DNA of 64,000 nt from Hymenolepis diminuta. Taxonomy: Eukaryota > Platyhelminthes > Cestoda > Cyclophyllidea > Hymenolepididae. Under the pieces are notes generated by a model. It was not told the origin of the DNA. It ran no database searches and was given only the letters and a program-made list of their open reading frames with translations. Location of the stretch: assembly GCA_900708905.1 (NCBI GenBank), contig CAADRB010000012.1, forward strand, positions 1,037,235 through 1,101,234, given 5' to 3'. The translations under genes were made by a program, and so were the position numbers. Shown piece after piece: positions 15,001-28,000 of this stretch (position 1 is the first letter of the stretch; each line of letters opens with the position of its first letter).

Positions 15001-18000
15001 TCATTTAATTCACATAGAAAACGAAGTGTTAAGAGAGTAAGGCAGCAAGGTAGTTATTGTGAATTGCTTGAAGCTTGACCCCAAGACATCCCGAAGGAAA
15101 CTGCCCTGCTCGCCCTTCACTTATCAAGCCTTCGTGCGAGTATAATCAAAGTTTTAGTCTCTTCACAAAGTTTATAGGAGATATGTTGTTAGACACTCTT
15201 CTTTTAGTGTAAAAACTCAAGGAATCCACGAACTCAACTCGAGCACTCAAGCAAGCAGCAAGTGAGGTTCAAATCATGGACATTTTTAAAATTATCGCAG
15301 TCCGCACCCAGAAGTTTATCAATGAAATTTCATTTTATATGCGTCTAGCAACGCTTGGTGCTCTACTGAGAAATAAGTGACATTAACAGCTGTCACTTAT
15401 AAAATTCAATTAAATAAAATTATTCTTTAATTTTTGCTTCCAACATACACGTTAGATGACAAAAAATCACTTTTATTGATTTAATTTATTGACGGCTTAG
15501 AAAATAAAATTTAAAATAAATTATAATTTATCGGAAAATGTAATCGGTTTATGATATATTTAAGTAATAATCTTAATATTGTAGAAGTACGCAATTTTCT
15601 ATTATTTGATATTTTTCAATGAAATATATCTTTACTTTTCTTTAAAACTTACCTGACCTTTGACATAAATGCAGTTTAAGAGATTTAACATAAACAATTA
15701 ATGCTATTGGATTTTTATTTCTCTGACATCGCAAGGAGAAAAAAGCTTATTTTATTGAGGTAAATAAGAGAAATTATATTTTTTGTTTACATAAATAATA
15801 AATAGAAAAACTTAAGTAGTTAATAAAATAATATATTTTTTAAGATTGAATTTCAAATAAATGTAAATTTTGAATTAACGTATTTGCAGAAAATTATATT
15901 AACGAGGTTTCAAGTTTTCAATTATTAAACTCCCCAGAGTTATTAACCAAATTTTGTACGTTTGCAATGAAAATGTTTTTCTTGGACGAATTGTTAAAGA
16001 TATTATTTTATTTAATATTTCGGTAATTGGGAATTTGATTAAGATTTACATTAAATTCCCTATAGTGTTGATAAAGTTAAATAAAATCTGAAAATATTGC
16101 TAAATTATATTTACATTTAAAATTGACATTCCGTGAAAAACTATTTTTTTCGTGAATTTAGATTAAAAACCCACAATTGATTTTTTGTGATTTTGAGATT
16201 AAATGAAATATTAAGTCCGATAACTTATAAATTATCGAAAGAAATACAAACATACTCTACAGTTTACGTATGATTTTCATGCAATAATTATATTGGATTT
16301 AGATGTGGTCAAATATACTACTGATAATATAACTATACATCGTTCAAACAAGCATACAGTAAGCATATTGAACAAAAATGTCATTTACTAAATGGTGGTT
16401 AATTTATACCTTTCCAGTCAATCATATTAAAGTCCTCAAACGATAATCGTTGAAATGATTCAGTTGAATTCACTCTGATGCTATCTTTCTAGATTTGAGT
16501 AAGCCCATATTAGTGGTGCTCAGGCATATTTTTCAACTGTTATTAGTAGGAAGTGATAAGCATTAATGACAATACTGAAAGTGTATCTAGAGTAAAGGCA
16601 CACAGTATGTGTGAGAAATTAATGAATTTTGCACGTAGTTAACTCCTGCAAATTTATATGATCATGTTATTAGAAATATGATTTGAATACTTTTCGTATA
16701 ACGTCAAACGCATATCTTGAAATTGTAAAAATCGAGAAGAATAGGTCACTTAAATAAAACTCTCCTTTTACATATTACACAATAACAAAACAGTAACTAT
16801 TAGTATTATTAAGGCTAAATAACAGCGTTTCTTTGGAATGCACAAGCCTCCTGATAAGAGATTGTCATTAGACTGAAACGCTACTTTGTGACAACTTTCC
16901 CAAATTCACGGTTATTCTTCATTGTTCCATATCTTGTTAATTATTCTGATTGCCCATAATTTATTCCTAAACGTTTGCATTACGACGACTGGTGATGTTT
17001 TCACAAAGAAATTATTCCTGACATGACATTTTTACTCTTCCGAGGATTGTCAGCTTGTCCTTACGAAATCGTCACAGCAATCAATTTAAGTTGAAGTCTT
17101 GATAACTACAACACTGTTGTTATTTAATGTATCACAGAAGAACTCACTGAAATTCACTCAGATTAGACTGTATTGTCTGTAACACTTCACAATGCATTTG
17201 AATATGACAACTAATTAATTTTTAAGGAAGATTTTTATTATCAATGAAAACAAATATCATATCTTTTATCTTTTATATCTTTTAAGTACATTAATCAATA
17301 ATGGATTAAAATTGCGAAAAATTGGATAGATTAATTGACAAATTCTACCAGAAGAAATTAAAAATTTTGCACTCAGATTTAATTACTGTTATTTTTTGGT
17401 TTCTAAAAATAGCTACAAATCCCCAATTTCAATAATAGCACGCTATTATGAAAATTTTGACAATTCATCCAAAATTTCATAAAGCAGTGACATTTTTTAA
17501 AATGCCTCTGTTATGATAATTAAAAATAGACAGTCAATTTTATAATTTGTGGGTAAAAATTGTTATTAAAGCAATTGTTTAGTTTGTTAGAAAAAAACAT
17601 ATTGATTAATGGATTCAGCCATGGAGGATTTTAATTCCATTAAAACTAATTTTTCTAATATTAAAAGCCAGTTTTGTCAATGGTTTATGATGTCATAATA
17701 TTTCTCCTTATTCCAGTAACATTAAATTATCTTTTTGTTTTACTTGAATTACTTCAAATTGCCTGAATTTTCTATGGGGTTACTACGTGCATATTTAAAT
17801 ACACTTCCCTTAGTCTTCTAGTATCTCTGATTTATAATTTATTTACTAATGTTTTTGTCTCGAGCGCTATGAAATCTCGTGTATTGTAGATAATGTATAA
17901 TTTTAAAATTAGTTTCATAATCAAGTTCAAAATTGTTGTTTTTATCGACAAAAATTATTTATAGAAAATAATTTTTATCAAAGCACTAATAAGGTAAACT

Positions 18001-21000
18001 GGAAGAAAATTTCTATTAACAAAGTAAATGCAACGATATGGTTAATAAAACTTTTCAGGTTTTACTTTTAGTTGATTTTGGATCTGACGGAATAATTTTA
18101 ACTTGAAAACTCCATATAAATATAACAAGTATGCAAAGAAGAAATTTACACAACAATTCTTCTAATTTTGAACTACTTGTTGTGTTTTTCATTTGATTAT
18201 TCAAGATCCGAGAATACTCAAAAAAAAGAAGAGAAAATACTTGCGTGGAAATAAACTTGAAAAAAATATTGAATTGCAGAAAAATTAGCAATATGCTTTG
18301 TAAGGATCCCTCTTCACAGTTATAGAATCTGGAAGCTGTAAAAACCATTGTTCAAATCGTGTGCTGTATATAAGTTTTGAATAACTCAAAAGTAAATCAA
18401 AGTTTACGCACTCTCAATCTGAAATGTCCCAACAGCATTTTTAATCATCTCTTCAAATTTTATTTAAAATCATTTTACAAATAGTACACAGATCGGGAAT
18501 TCGGTGATTAACTGCATATTTCTAAATTAGGTAAAATACATTCCTGCCTCAATTGCGTCGGAATATTCGTCTGATTTATTATTTATATTCCTGCAAAACC
18601 CACATTTAAATTAACTTTTTCATCAAAAAACGCTTTATTCTAACTGCGGTTTTGGTTATGACATGCGGAAATATTTATAACTTAAGGTTAGCTGAACAAA
18701 AATAGAACTTTTACAAGCAGGTCATAATTTGAAAGTAGATGAAGATGAGTAAAATTGATGAGGTAGGTTAAAAATGCGAAGCAAAATTTAGCATACTATT
18801 TAAATGCAATTATAATTAAGGTAAAACTTTCTTCGAGTGAAGCCAGAGGGCGGGATTTAATTGGTAGTTTGTCTCTCTCTGTTAATGGAATCGAGGAATG
18901 TTGTATTAATTGTGGACAGTGAAGTCGTGTTGGCTCAATAACTTTTAAACAATTTGCAATAAAACATATAAGTTTTTTTTATCATCAATTTAAATTGCCC
19001 CATTTTAAATAAAGACCTTAAAACTGACACCCCAATTTCTTTTTATCAACAAAGACTGAAATCATACTTAATGATTACGTTTTTGCGACGGACTAAAATG
19101 GTTTAACAAGCAGGTTCTTCTAGGTATAATGCTATTCCACTGTGAGTATTATACATTTAAATGACCTGTAAACGGGTCGAAGGATAAAAAATATTCTGAA
19201 TTAAATCAATCAAGCAAATGGCTCAAATTTAAGTCAAATAGCATCACTAATTGTTTTAAAATTAAGCCAAATGTTAAAAATTTTTGATATAAAACTTATA
19301 TGAAGTAAATAATTTAGTTATTTTTTGTATTGGCACTGTTGTAATCCAGAGCATATTCACCACTTTTGACCGTTTCCCCAACTTTATTTGCTTTTACATT
19401 TATCACACATTCATAAATATTTTATGAATTAAGGTTTTCATTGTCTTGACTCTGCAAGAAAATTGAGCACATTGAGCTTTTTTTACCAAAATATTACAAA
19501 AGTTGGCTGTGCCTAATTCGTTAAGATTATAATAAATTTTTAAATTAAACTGCACTAGAAAAATCCTTTAAATTGAAAATTTATGTTTACACATTGTGCG
19601 TCAACATGCAAATAGAAATACATTACAAGTTAATTTTTATTATAGGTAATAATTTTTAAAATTTCATTTTTCGCTTTGGAGGAGTTCTCATGAGCTCTGA
19701 ATTATTATATGATGCCATCTGATATCATTTTACCATCTTAGTTATTAGAAAATGATTACGATTGCTTTGCCAACTGACGAATTTGTAATTCTTTTGATAG
19801 AGGTGGATCAAGCTCTTGATCTCTTAAGAAATACATCAATCGCTTTTAAAAATAAGCATCTTCTCTGTTGTTATCTTATTTAAAATTTATGAAATCACGA
19901 TCTAATGAATAAATTAGCCTTAGAAAAAAGGGAAGCTATCTAGATATCTTTGTTTCAATTCAAAAATCTCTCAATGAATGTGTCCCATCCAGCTGAATGC
20001 ACATCGTATTTAGAGAAAAGCATTTGTTTTTCTAAATTGTTTCTGTCCTACAACCATTCGTTCAAATAAACTTTCATTTAATTTTCATACGCATATACCG
20101 CCTATTTGTGTCTCTTACAGTTTATTGTTGGGTTCAACTATCATTTTCTATTAAATGTGCCATTATCTTGACGGTAATAAAATTTTTACGACGAATATTC
20201 ATGAGTATGATTTTAGAACGTTCGATTTTTGTTTTTGCTTATTATATTGCACAACCCCATCAAATAAAAAACTGCAACTTATGAACAGTTAACTTATTTA
20301 ATTATCATTTATTTTATAAAATTTAAATACTAAATTAATTGATAAAATAAAAGTGATAAACCATTTTTAATCGAAGTGAGTGGAACTCATAGTTCAGATG
20401 AAGTTTCATGAGCACTTTTTCGACCATGTAATTCTAAAATAGCTAACGGAAATTATCGGCCCAAAATTTCATTTTCACTGGAATAAACCAAACAATTGTA
20501 AAACCCTTCGAGATTTGGAAGATTTTCTCACCTCTACAAATTTTGCTTGAAATGCATTTTTGTATTTTGACGTTACGTTCATCCAAAGATATCATAAAAG
20601 CTTTGTTATGAAGCTGAAGGTGGATATCTACCCGCCAGAATACATTAAAATTGGTTTAAAACAAAAAATAACAAAACCTTCAAAATAATTAATACATAGT
20701 AAATAACAATTTAATTTTGCATTAAGTGCAGTTTCTAATAAAACAAAAATTACGAAGTAATAGTATTTCTGCAATCAATAAAAGAGTGAAACTACAGAAT
20801 ACTATTATTTATAAATTCATTCGTGGAGGGCCGTTTGAAATGTGACGACGTAAAGATTATTATTTTCTATTTTAGTAAAAATATTTATAAAATGAATAGG
20901 AGAGGGCAACATGGGAAGACAATAAAAATAAAATACTTAATAGAAATATTGTATTATTTTTTTTCGCCTCGTATTTCTTCACACCAAGTAAATTTGCATA

Positions 21001-21978
21001 TTGTAGCCCATGTAATCTGCAAACGACCCTTGCTCTGATTAGTATTTCTGCGAGGTTATTTTAGATTTTTTTGCGGACTACAGCATAATTTGTCAGTTTT
21101 CAAACATTCCAACCAAGTTCCATTTTTTATGTCCACAGACGTATACAGCTGCTCTATCATTATGGAACTTCTCATTTGTCCATTTTAAGGTCTACATCTA
21201 CTCAGACACAAGGAAGAGCAAAAAGGAAAGTTTAAAATTTAATCGACGGGTTTTTTACCAACATTAGTTTACTTGTACAGGCTTGAACAGGTAATAAATG
21301 ATTGGCTGCCTAGTTAGCCAATAATTGGAGCAACGGCTTCTCCGGCAGTAGTTTTATGTACTCAGATGTGAGCTTGAGAATCCAATAATCCATAATCTAG
21401 TGCATAAATGATGGAGATTGTGAGCTTCTCTCGTGTGAAATAAAAAAAATATTTGATTAGGAGTTTTAACAACCGACTTTGAGCTTTTAGAAATCAAGGC
21501 TGGTAGAGTTGTGATGTTGGGACGGTGGTTTACCGATCTTTGGTTTTCAAGTTAAATACCTAATACTTTGAACGTCCCAGTTAGCAGTAAAATTAACTAG
21601 AATTATTCCGTGAATGATGACTGCCTGCTCACACCTGTATGGGAGTAAAAAGTACAGGAATAAAATATAACCAAATGGTGAAATAGCTTCGGAATACTCT
21701 GGATATCAACTCTGCCAGAAATCTTGATGCCAGATTATGATAATAAAGCAATAGCGTATTGTCTGGTGAACTAAATGTGTCATGTGGTTGCAAAGACTTT
21801 GTGTCTCCTGAAATCAAATAATTTGGCAAGAAATTCAACTTTTTCATCATATAATTCTCACAATCCTCTTAAAAATCCACTTATTTCCTTTTTCTGTTAT
21901 GGTTTTCCATTTTTATTTGGTTTTTGTTATTATTTTTTAATTATTATTTGTGAGAAATCAGCCGCAATTAGTCAACGG
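1..21978. other. AT-rich non-coding stretch, no recognised gene
   Basis: I read both strands and recognise no protein family, tRNA or rRNA here. The ORFs present (for example 8526-8741 on + and 18055-18348 on -) have low-complexity, AT-driven translations and no recognisable motif. Slightly less AT-rich patches occur near 2750-2900, 4540-4720, 7600-7800, 10480-10800, 12250-12640 and 15040-15310, but I could not assign any of them. Weak exon-like frames near 674-840 and 2053-2093 are described under findings. The stretch is best called intergenic or intronic sequence. Confidence 0.6.
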
Positions 21979-22097
21979 TAAGTTTAACAAAAAATATAAT
22001 GAAACGATTGAAGGGATGTGGAGAGTAAAATGGAAGTAGTAAAAAAGTCTTACCTCTTCTGATTTTTAGCTTGGAGTTTTACAGCATCTACCAAATA
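21979..22097 (+). repeat. decayed fragment of the long inverted-repeat arm found at 40 kb
   Basis: This stretch aligns by eye with 39999-40115, the outer part of the left arm of the 5.3 kb inverted-repeat element. Shared landmarks in the same order are TAAGTTTAACAA at its start, a purine-rich GGAG run, GTCTTAC, TCTGATTTTT (TTTGATTTTT in the arm), GAGTTTTACA (GGGTTTTACA in the arm) and a final TACCAAAT (TACTAAAT in the arm). The span is 119 against 117 bases, with many substitutions in the middle. It suggests that the element belongs to a repeat family with older copies in this genome. I could not find a matching opposite arm nearby. Confidence 0.6.
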
Positions 22098-25000
22098 CTT
22101 CGTTTATGTTTAGAAAGCAAGATTTCGTGAATCACATTAGAATTACTCTGCAGAATTTTTGACATGATACCCCGTGTTTATTAACTAGTTGGTTAAATTG
22201 ATGTTTGGTTTGCCACTTCAAATTACTTTTACCAAAGGTTGAAAAAATAAAAGGATCCTATGTGAGTACCCTATATATTACTTAATACGGTTTCGATAAT
22301 GAGTTTGTTTTGTATTTCTAATAGAGATAATAATATTAATAACGACTTTAATAGGCTCAGTAATGTGCTTAATGGCCTCAGTCTAGGCTTTCGGATTTTA
22401 AAGTTGAATAACTTGAAAAGAACATGTTTCTCTATCAAATAATTATGAACTATCTTTTCACCACATACGTAGAATTACTGACGAAAGTCACATTAGTCAT
22501 GTGAGCTTTTTAAATAATCCAATATTTGTAAAACAATGTATTAAATATTCTTGCATCTCTCCTAAGCTTTCTTTCTTCTTCAAGGTTAAAGTTACCAACG
22601 TAAATTCTGCAAGTTGACCACACGCAGAATTCCCTTTAATTTTACTAAATATGCGTTTATGGGACTTACTGACATATCTACCGCGGGATTTAACAAACTT
22701 TTTCATCAAGACACGTGGTTATATTTGTCAGTGAGTAGATGGTATTCAATACACTATTCGGACTACACTATTGCGGATGCACAGCAATATCGGACACGAA
22801 ATATTTTTGAAAAAGGTTGTGAGATTTGATTTATAAAAATAAGGTTGACAATTTCTTCTCTTCTTCGAACAAGAGAAAGTACTGCTGATTTTAGAGACAA
22901 TCCTTTGAAGGGTCGGGCATTGAATCCAAGAGCAACATTGGGGAATACATTTCAAGATGTGACGATTTAATCATGACTGTTTATTAGAAGATTTAAAATA
23001 ACAAAAATTCTGATTTAAGTAATCCTTGTTGCTCATTTCACTTGAGTCACAGTGTTTCTATGGATATTTTTCGTTTCCTTAAGGCAGGAATTTGTACAGT
23101 AGGAGAGAGGTATTAATGTTTTAACACCGATGGTATGATAAACTATGAAATTTAAAAAAAAAATTTCCCCTATGTTTCTTTATTTTATCCATTATTCTAT
23201 CTCCTAATTAGCATCTGTTTTTAGGATTAATTGGACAATACGTGAAATATATAAATAGAAACAGATATAACAATATTTTATGTCAAGAAGAAATAGATGT
23301 AGTTTAATGTTTGTGTGATCATAAATAGACGCATCTGTCATTCAGATCTTTCCATTCCAGACACTAACTCTTTGGTCTGGTCTATCTCTCTGACGTCAGT
23401 AATGACCATTCACTGTTTAATCTGTCGAAATATAATACCAGTAATAATAATGAACAAGCAAGTACTCGGGACCACTCGATCTCCTCACTATGTTATAATA
23501 AGTTGGCTTGATTATTTTAAATAGAATATACCATTTCTGAGGCAAGTTTATGAGCCTATACGAACAGAAAATTGTAAATTAGGATGTTTTGCAAATGAAA
23601 TTTAATAATTTAGTTATTTAAATTAAAATAATCCTAAATAATTTGTGCAAATATTTCGAAATTTTAAGTCCAAGGAGAAAAGATATTTTAGAGATAATAG
23701 TGTCATTTCATTGTAAGTAAAGAAAATATCCGTAAAATATAATTACTGTTTGTTCATAAAGCATAAATAATTATTAATTCTTCGTCTTTTTAATCAAATT
23801 AAATTAACGACTTCTGTCCTAAATATAAACAGGAATTTTATCGCAATTTTTCTTCTGCATTTATGACACTTTTCAACCTTTTTAAGTGAACTGATTCATT
23901 TATGGACAGAAACTCAACTTTTTATTGTGATAATGGCACAAATCACGTAAGATTTATTAATAATTCCGTGGTAGAAGTAATAAAGTGCGGCTTTGTGATA
24001 GCTGCTTGAAGTATATATTGTGGACGCAAACGAAGCACCAGTGACTCCTCACCTTATTCACTATTTAATGGAACATGTTAGAGGTTTGAACATGGAGAAG
24101 TGGTGGAAAGCAAAAACATAAAAATTACAAAAAGAAAAGATATTTTTAAGTCTGTGTATTATGGACTTGGCACTAGAAGCAGAATATAATTGATAGAATA
24201 AATTTCAAATTATTTCTTTTATTTATTATTAATTCTCCAAATGTCGGATTTTATTATCGTATTTAAGTAATAGGTTAATTATTAAATCGAGTTAAATTTT
24301 TTATTCTGACACATAAAAAAATAATCCGTTTTTTTCCAGTCAGTCTCTTAATGTTAAGAGATTTTTAACGCAAAAAGGTTTAAAATTTATGTCGTTTTGT
24401 TGTTTTTTTTACAATTTACGGTAGGGTTGCAATATGACTTCGGAATTTTTAATCAAGCTTTAAAATATTTTAATTGATGGGGTTCATACTGAAAGAATTT
24501 TGCGTATCCAGTTTAATATAAACTTATAAGGTACCACCTTAATATTGCTTTACATAAATGAAGGATTACATTTCCATTAAAAATGTATTTCAATACTACT
24601 TTGCGATATGCTCTTCAAGTAGCCGTACATTTCTTAACTTCCAGTTATTGCTAAACTGATTTTATCCTTTTTATTTGATAAGGTCTGCCAACTTGAAGAG
24701 AAGTACAATTGGGCTTTGTTTACGAATTTTCAAGTTCTTTTGATTAAACCGGCGTCGGGTTTCTGTGATATGTTGATAGTCAGCTGCACCAATCCCTTCT
24801 AACTTATCTTCTCTTTTTGGAACTCGAATGATAAAATCTCTCTTTTCTATGCTAAAACTTTTTGCTAATCCACAGATTTTTTCATAATCCTCGCGCCATG
24901 ATGAATAGGACAAATGGCCTTTGTGAGAGATTATCCGTTTGATTTTGGTCATAATTAAAGTCCATTTCCGTGAGTGAAGGCTTTTTTCGACGTCAATAGT

Positions 25001-28000
25001 TAGCAAATTGCTAAGATGGCGCAGGATGGAAAAATTTCCATATTGAAATAGTAGAAACTTTTATAATTGAATTAATCGTGTTTCAGTCATGAGAAACACG
25101 GCACCATTGACGTAAGCAAAGCTATTTCTCTTATAAGATAGGCAAAATTGCACTTGGCTGGAAATTTTAAAATTTAAGATAATGGAAAAATAGGTCGAAA
25201 TTGAAGTGAAAGCATATAATTATACCTTAATTATATTAATGATTAGATGAGGATCTGGATAGACGTGAGTTCTGACTTCTTCAAATCAGAATGCATATAA
25301 ATGTTAATTCTATCACAATGAACACTAATTCAATCTGTAATTTTATGATTTTATCCCTAAGTTTCTGCACGATTTCACGTCTGCGATATTCAGGTCCTTC
25401 TGACCAATTGATTTGACTGAATTATTAGTCATGCCGCAATGATCCAATTTTATCTGCATTTAGCCAAGGGCAGGAAGAACTTTCTAAAGAAGATGAAATT
25501 TTCTAAAAGTTACCAAATTTGACTTGCATATTCAGATAATTTAACTTTAGGCATTAAAATTTTGTGGACGAGTTGGCCATCCTCCTCTTGTATATTTGCG
25601 ATTTGGTTTTTCAAATACTCAAAATCATGCAGTTCTTCACATCACTTTTAGTGAATTTAAAAGTACAAGTTATTTACTATTCAAAATTAAGCATATCAAA
25701 GTACATTTAATTCCAATAGCAGACAATTTTGCTTCGATTCTAAACCCAGCATTTTGAAATTTTTTCTTAGTTGAAATAAATAAGTGAGCAATCTACGGTT
25801 TTGTTCAGTCGGGCAATCAAAGATAACTATTTGCTTCGTTGCAATAAAATAAATCCAACTTTGGGCTGATAAAACTTTTCTTACCATTTTATATTTTTAA
25901 AATATTAAAAAAATTAAAACTACTTGCATTACACTTTTTTATTTTAAATGTCATTTAAAATGCCTGATACTTTATTAGAAAAATAAATTTCTTGGAGTGA
26001 GTGAGTGTGAAATTACATTTCTGGTTTATAACCTCATCCATATTTACAACAATAAATTGTAAAATTATGTTACTTAAAAAAACAAGTACATCTTTGTTAA
26101 AACAAATAAATTATATTTTTTTGTATTTAACGGCAATATTTTGGATTTTAAGTATAACTCATATGCAATTGCATTTTATGCTTATTTTACTAAATTTTTG
26201 AAACAATAAAGATCTCCCTCTTTTCTTCCCAGATTAAATCAACTTGCAGTTGATCAACTGGCAGTTAATTGTGGCCACATGTTTAAAACTCCCATTAAAA
26301 TTGCAAATTAATTCATTTGCCGACTGATTTCAATATTTGTGAAAAACGAAAGAATTAATATTTTACGGTAATTTTTATTTAAGAGGTGTCGCAAGAATTG
26401 AGGAATAAAATGCAAAAATATCAATTTAAAAATGATTTAAAAATTTATTGATTTCTACGGTGACTTACATTACTTTAACAATTAGTGCTATCGGTTTTAA
26501 CCCATGATAACTTAAGAAAATTTTACGGAATATTATTTACTGATTATTTGTTTTCAACGAGTAACATTCTTACATTGTGAGAAAGCACTTGGGCACATGA
26601 AGCAGTGGAGTAGTTCATTTACCATTCCATAAATTTGTCAGGAAATCAAGAGTTTAAGAATAAGCATCTTCTTTTGAGATTGTAAAGCCTGCATTTCTGC
26701 AGAACAGTCCACAATCTTAACATTAAATACTCAATGTATTCATTATTTAAGATTAATCTCCTGTTTACTGAGTGGAAACACGTTCACAAAATCCAGTATT
26801 GACACTCCAGCTTATTTATTTGTTTGGTTGACAAACATATTTTGAATACATTTCTTCAGTAACCTTGAATGGAAGCTTAGTAAAATCAAGTAAGTTTAGA
26901 CATAACAGAGCTGGCATGAGTTAACTCATAATAAGACACATATAATTTAAAGTTTTATTGGTAAATAAAACACAAATAAACACCGCAAAGCCTTTTAGTA
27001 AAATAAGCTTTTAAACAAAATTGATTAAAAGTGTCGTCAAATAATGTTAACAGCATTATTATATTGCGCACGGCTTGTAGTCCTAATTTTTAAAATTTTA
27101 GTAAATAATAAAGATGTATTTGTATTTTGAATAAAATTTTCGTGTGAAAATAAATAAATCGATTTCATTGTATTCAAAAATGACCTTCTTTGAAGAATAA
27201 ACAGAAAAGGTGAGTAATAAATCTTGATTATTATATGAAATATACAATAGATCAGCACATTCGTGTTTAATGATCTTTTCACTCCTTTCGTTTGCATAAG
27301 CTAGCAACAGAAATAATAAAATTATCTTTTTTTAAATTCAAAAATAAGTTGTTAAGAAATATTTATTTCAAAAATAAAATATTTTGATAGATTGTAAACA
27401 GAACTGACAATAAAATGTTCCGTTTCATTTGCCTTGCCATTATTTCACTCCATTGCCGTACATATTTATTTTACGTGTCGCTTTAAAACTCTAAAAAAAC
27501 TTACAAGGTTTAAGTATTCACTAAAATAAGAAAGTTGCAAACATTCATAATTTAATGTCTAGTGAGGGTACCGGATATTAATAAACGTTCTTATTTAATA
27601 CTAAATGATTATAGTAAATTTTAATCAAATTAGGTTTTAAAAATAATTGATTCAGACAGAATACTGGCATTATCACTAAAGAAAGTTTTGAAATCTTCAC
27701 AAAACTGACTGAGTGTGAAAGATCATAACGCTTTTGACAATCACATGTTTTTAAGTAATCATTAAATATATTTCCCTGGCAAAATTAATATTTCAGTTTA
27801 TGTATTCTTTCATTTGAAATAACTCCTGTCCGTCAATGCTCATTTCAGCATTTCATGAATTATTTTTAATTGCACACAGTTTTAAATGGGCGGTAAATAA
27901 GCTTTTGCTATAGCAGAGAGAACTTGTACTTTTCCTCTTCCGGTTGGTATATCGGATAGTAGATCGTAAAAATTTCTTATTCGGATTTATTTATTCTTTT

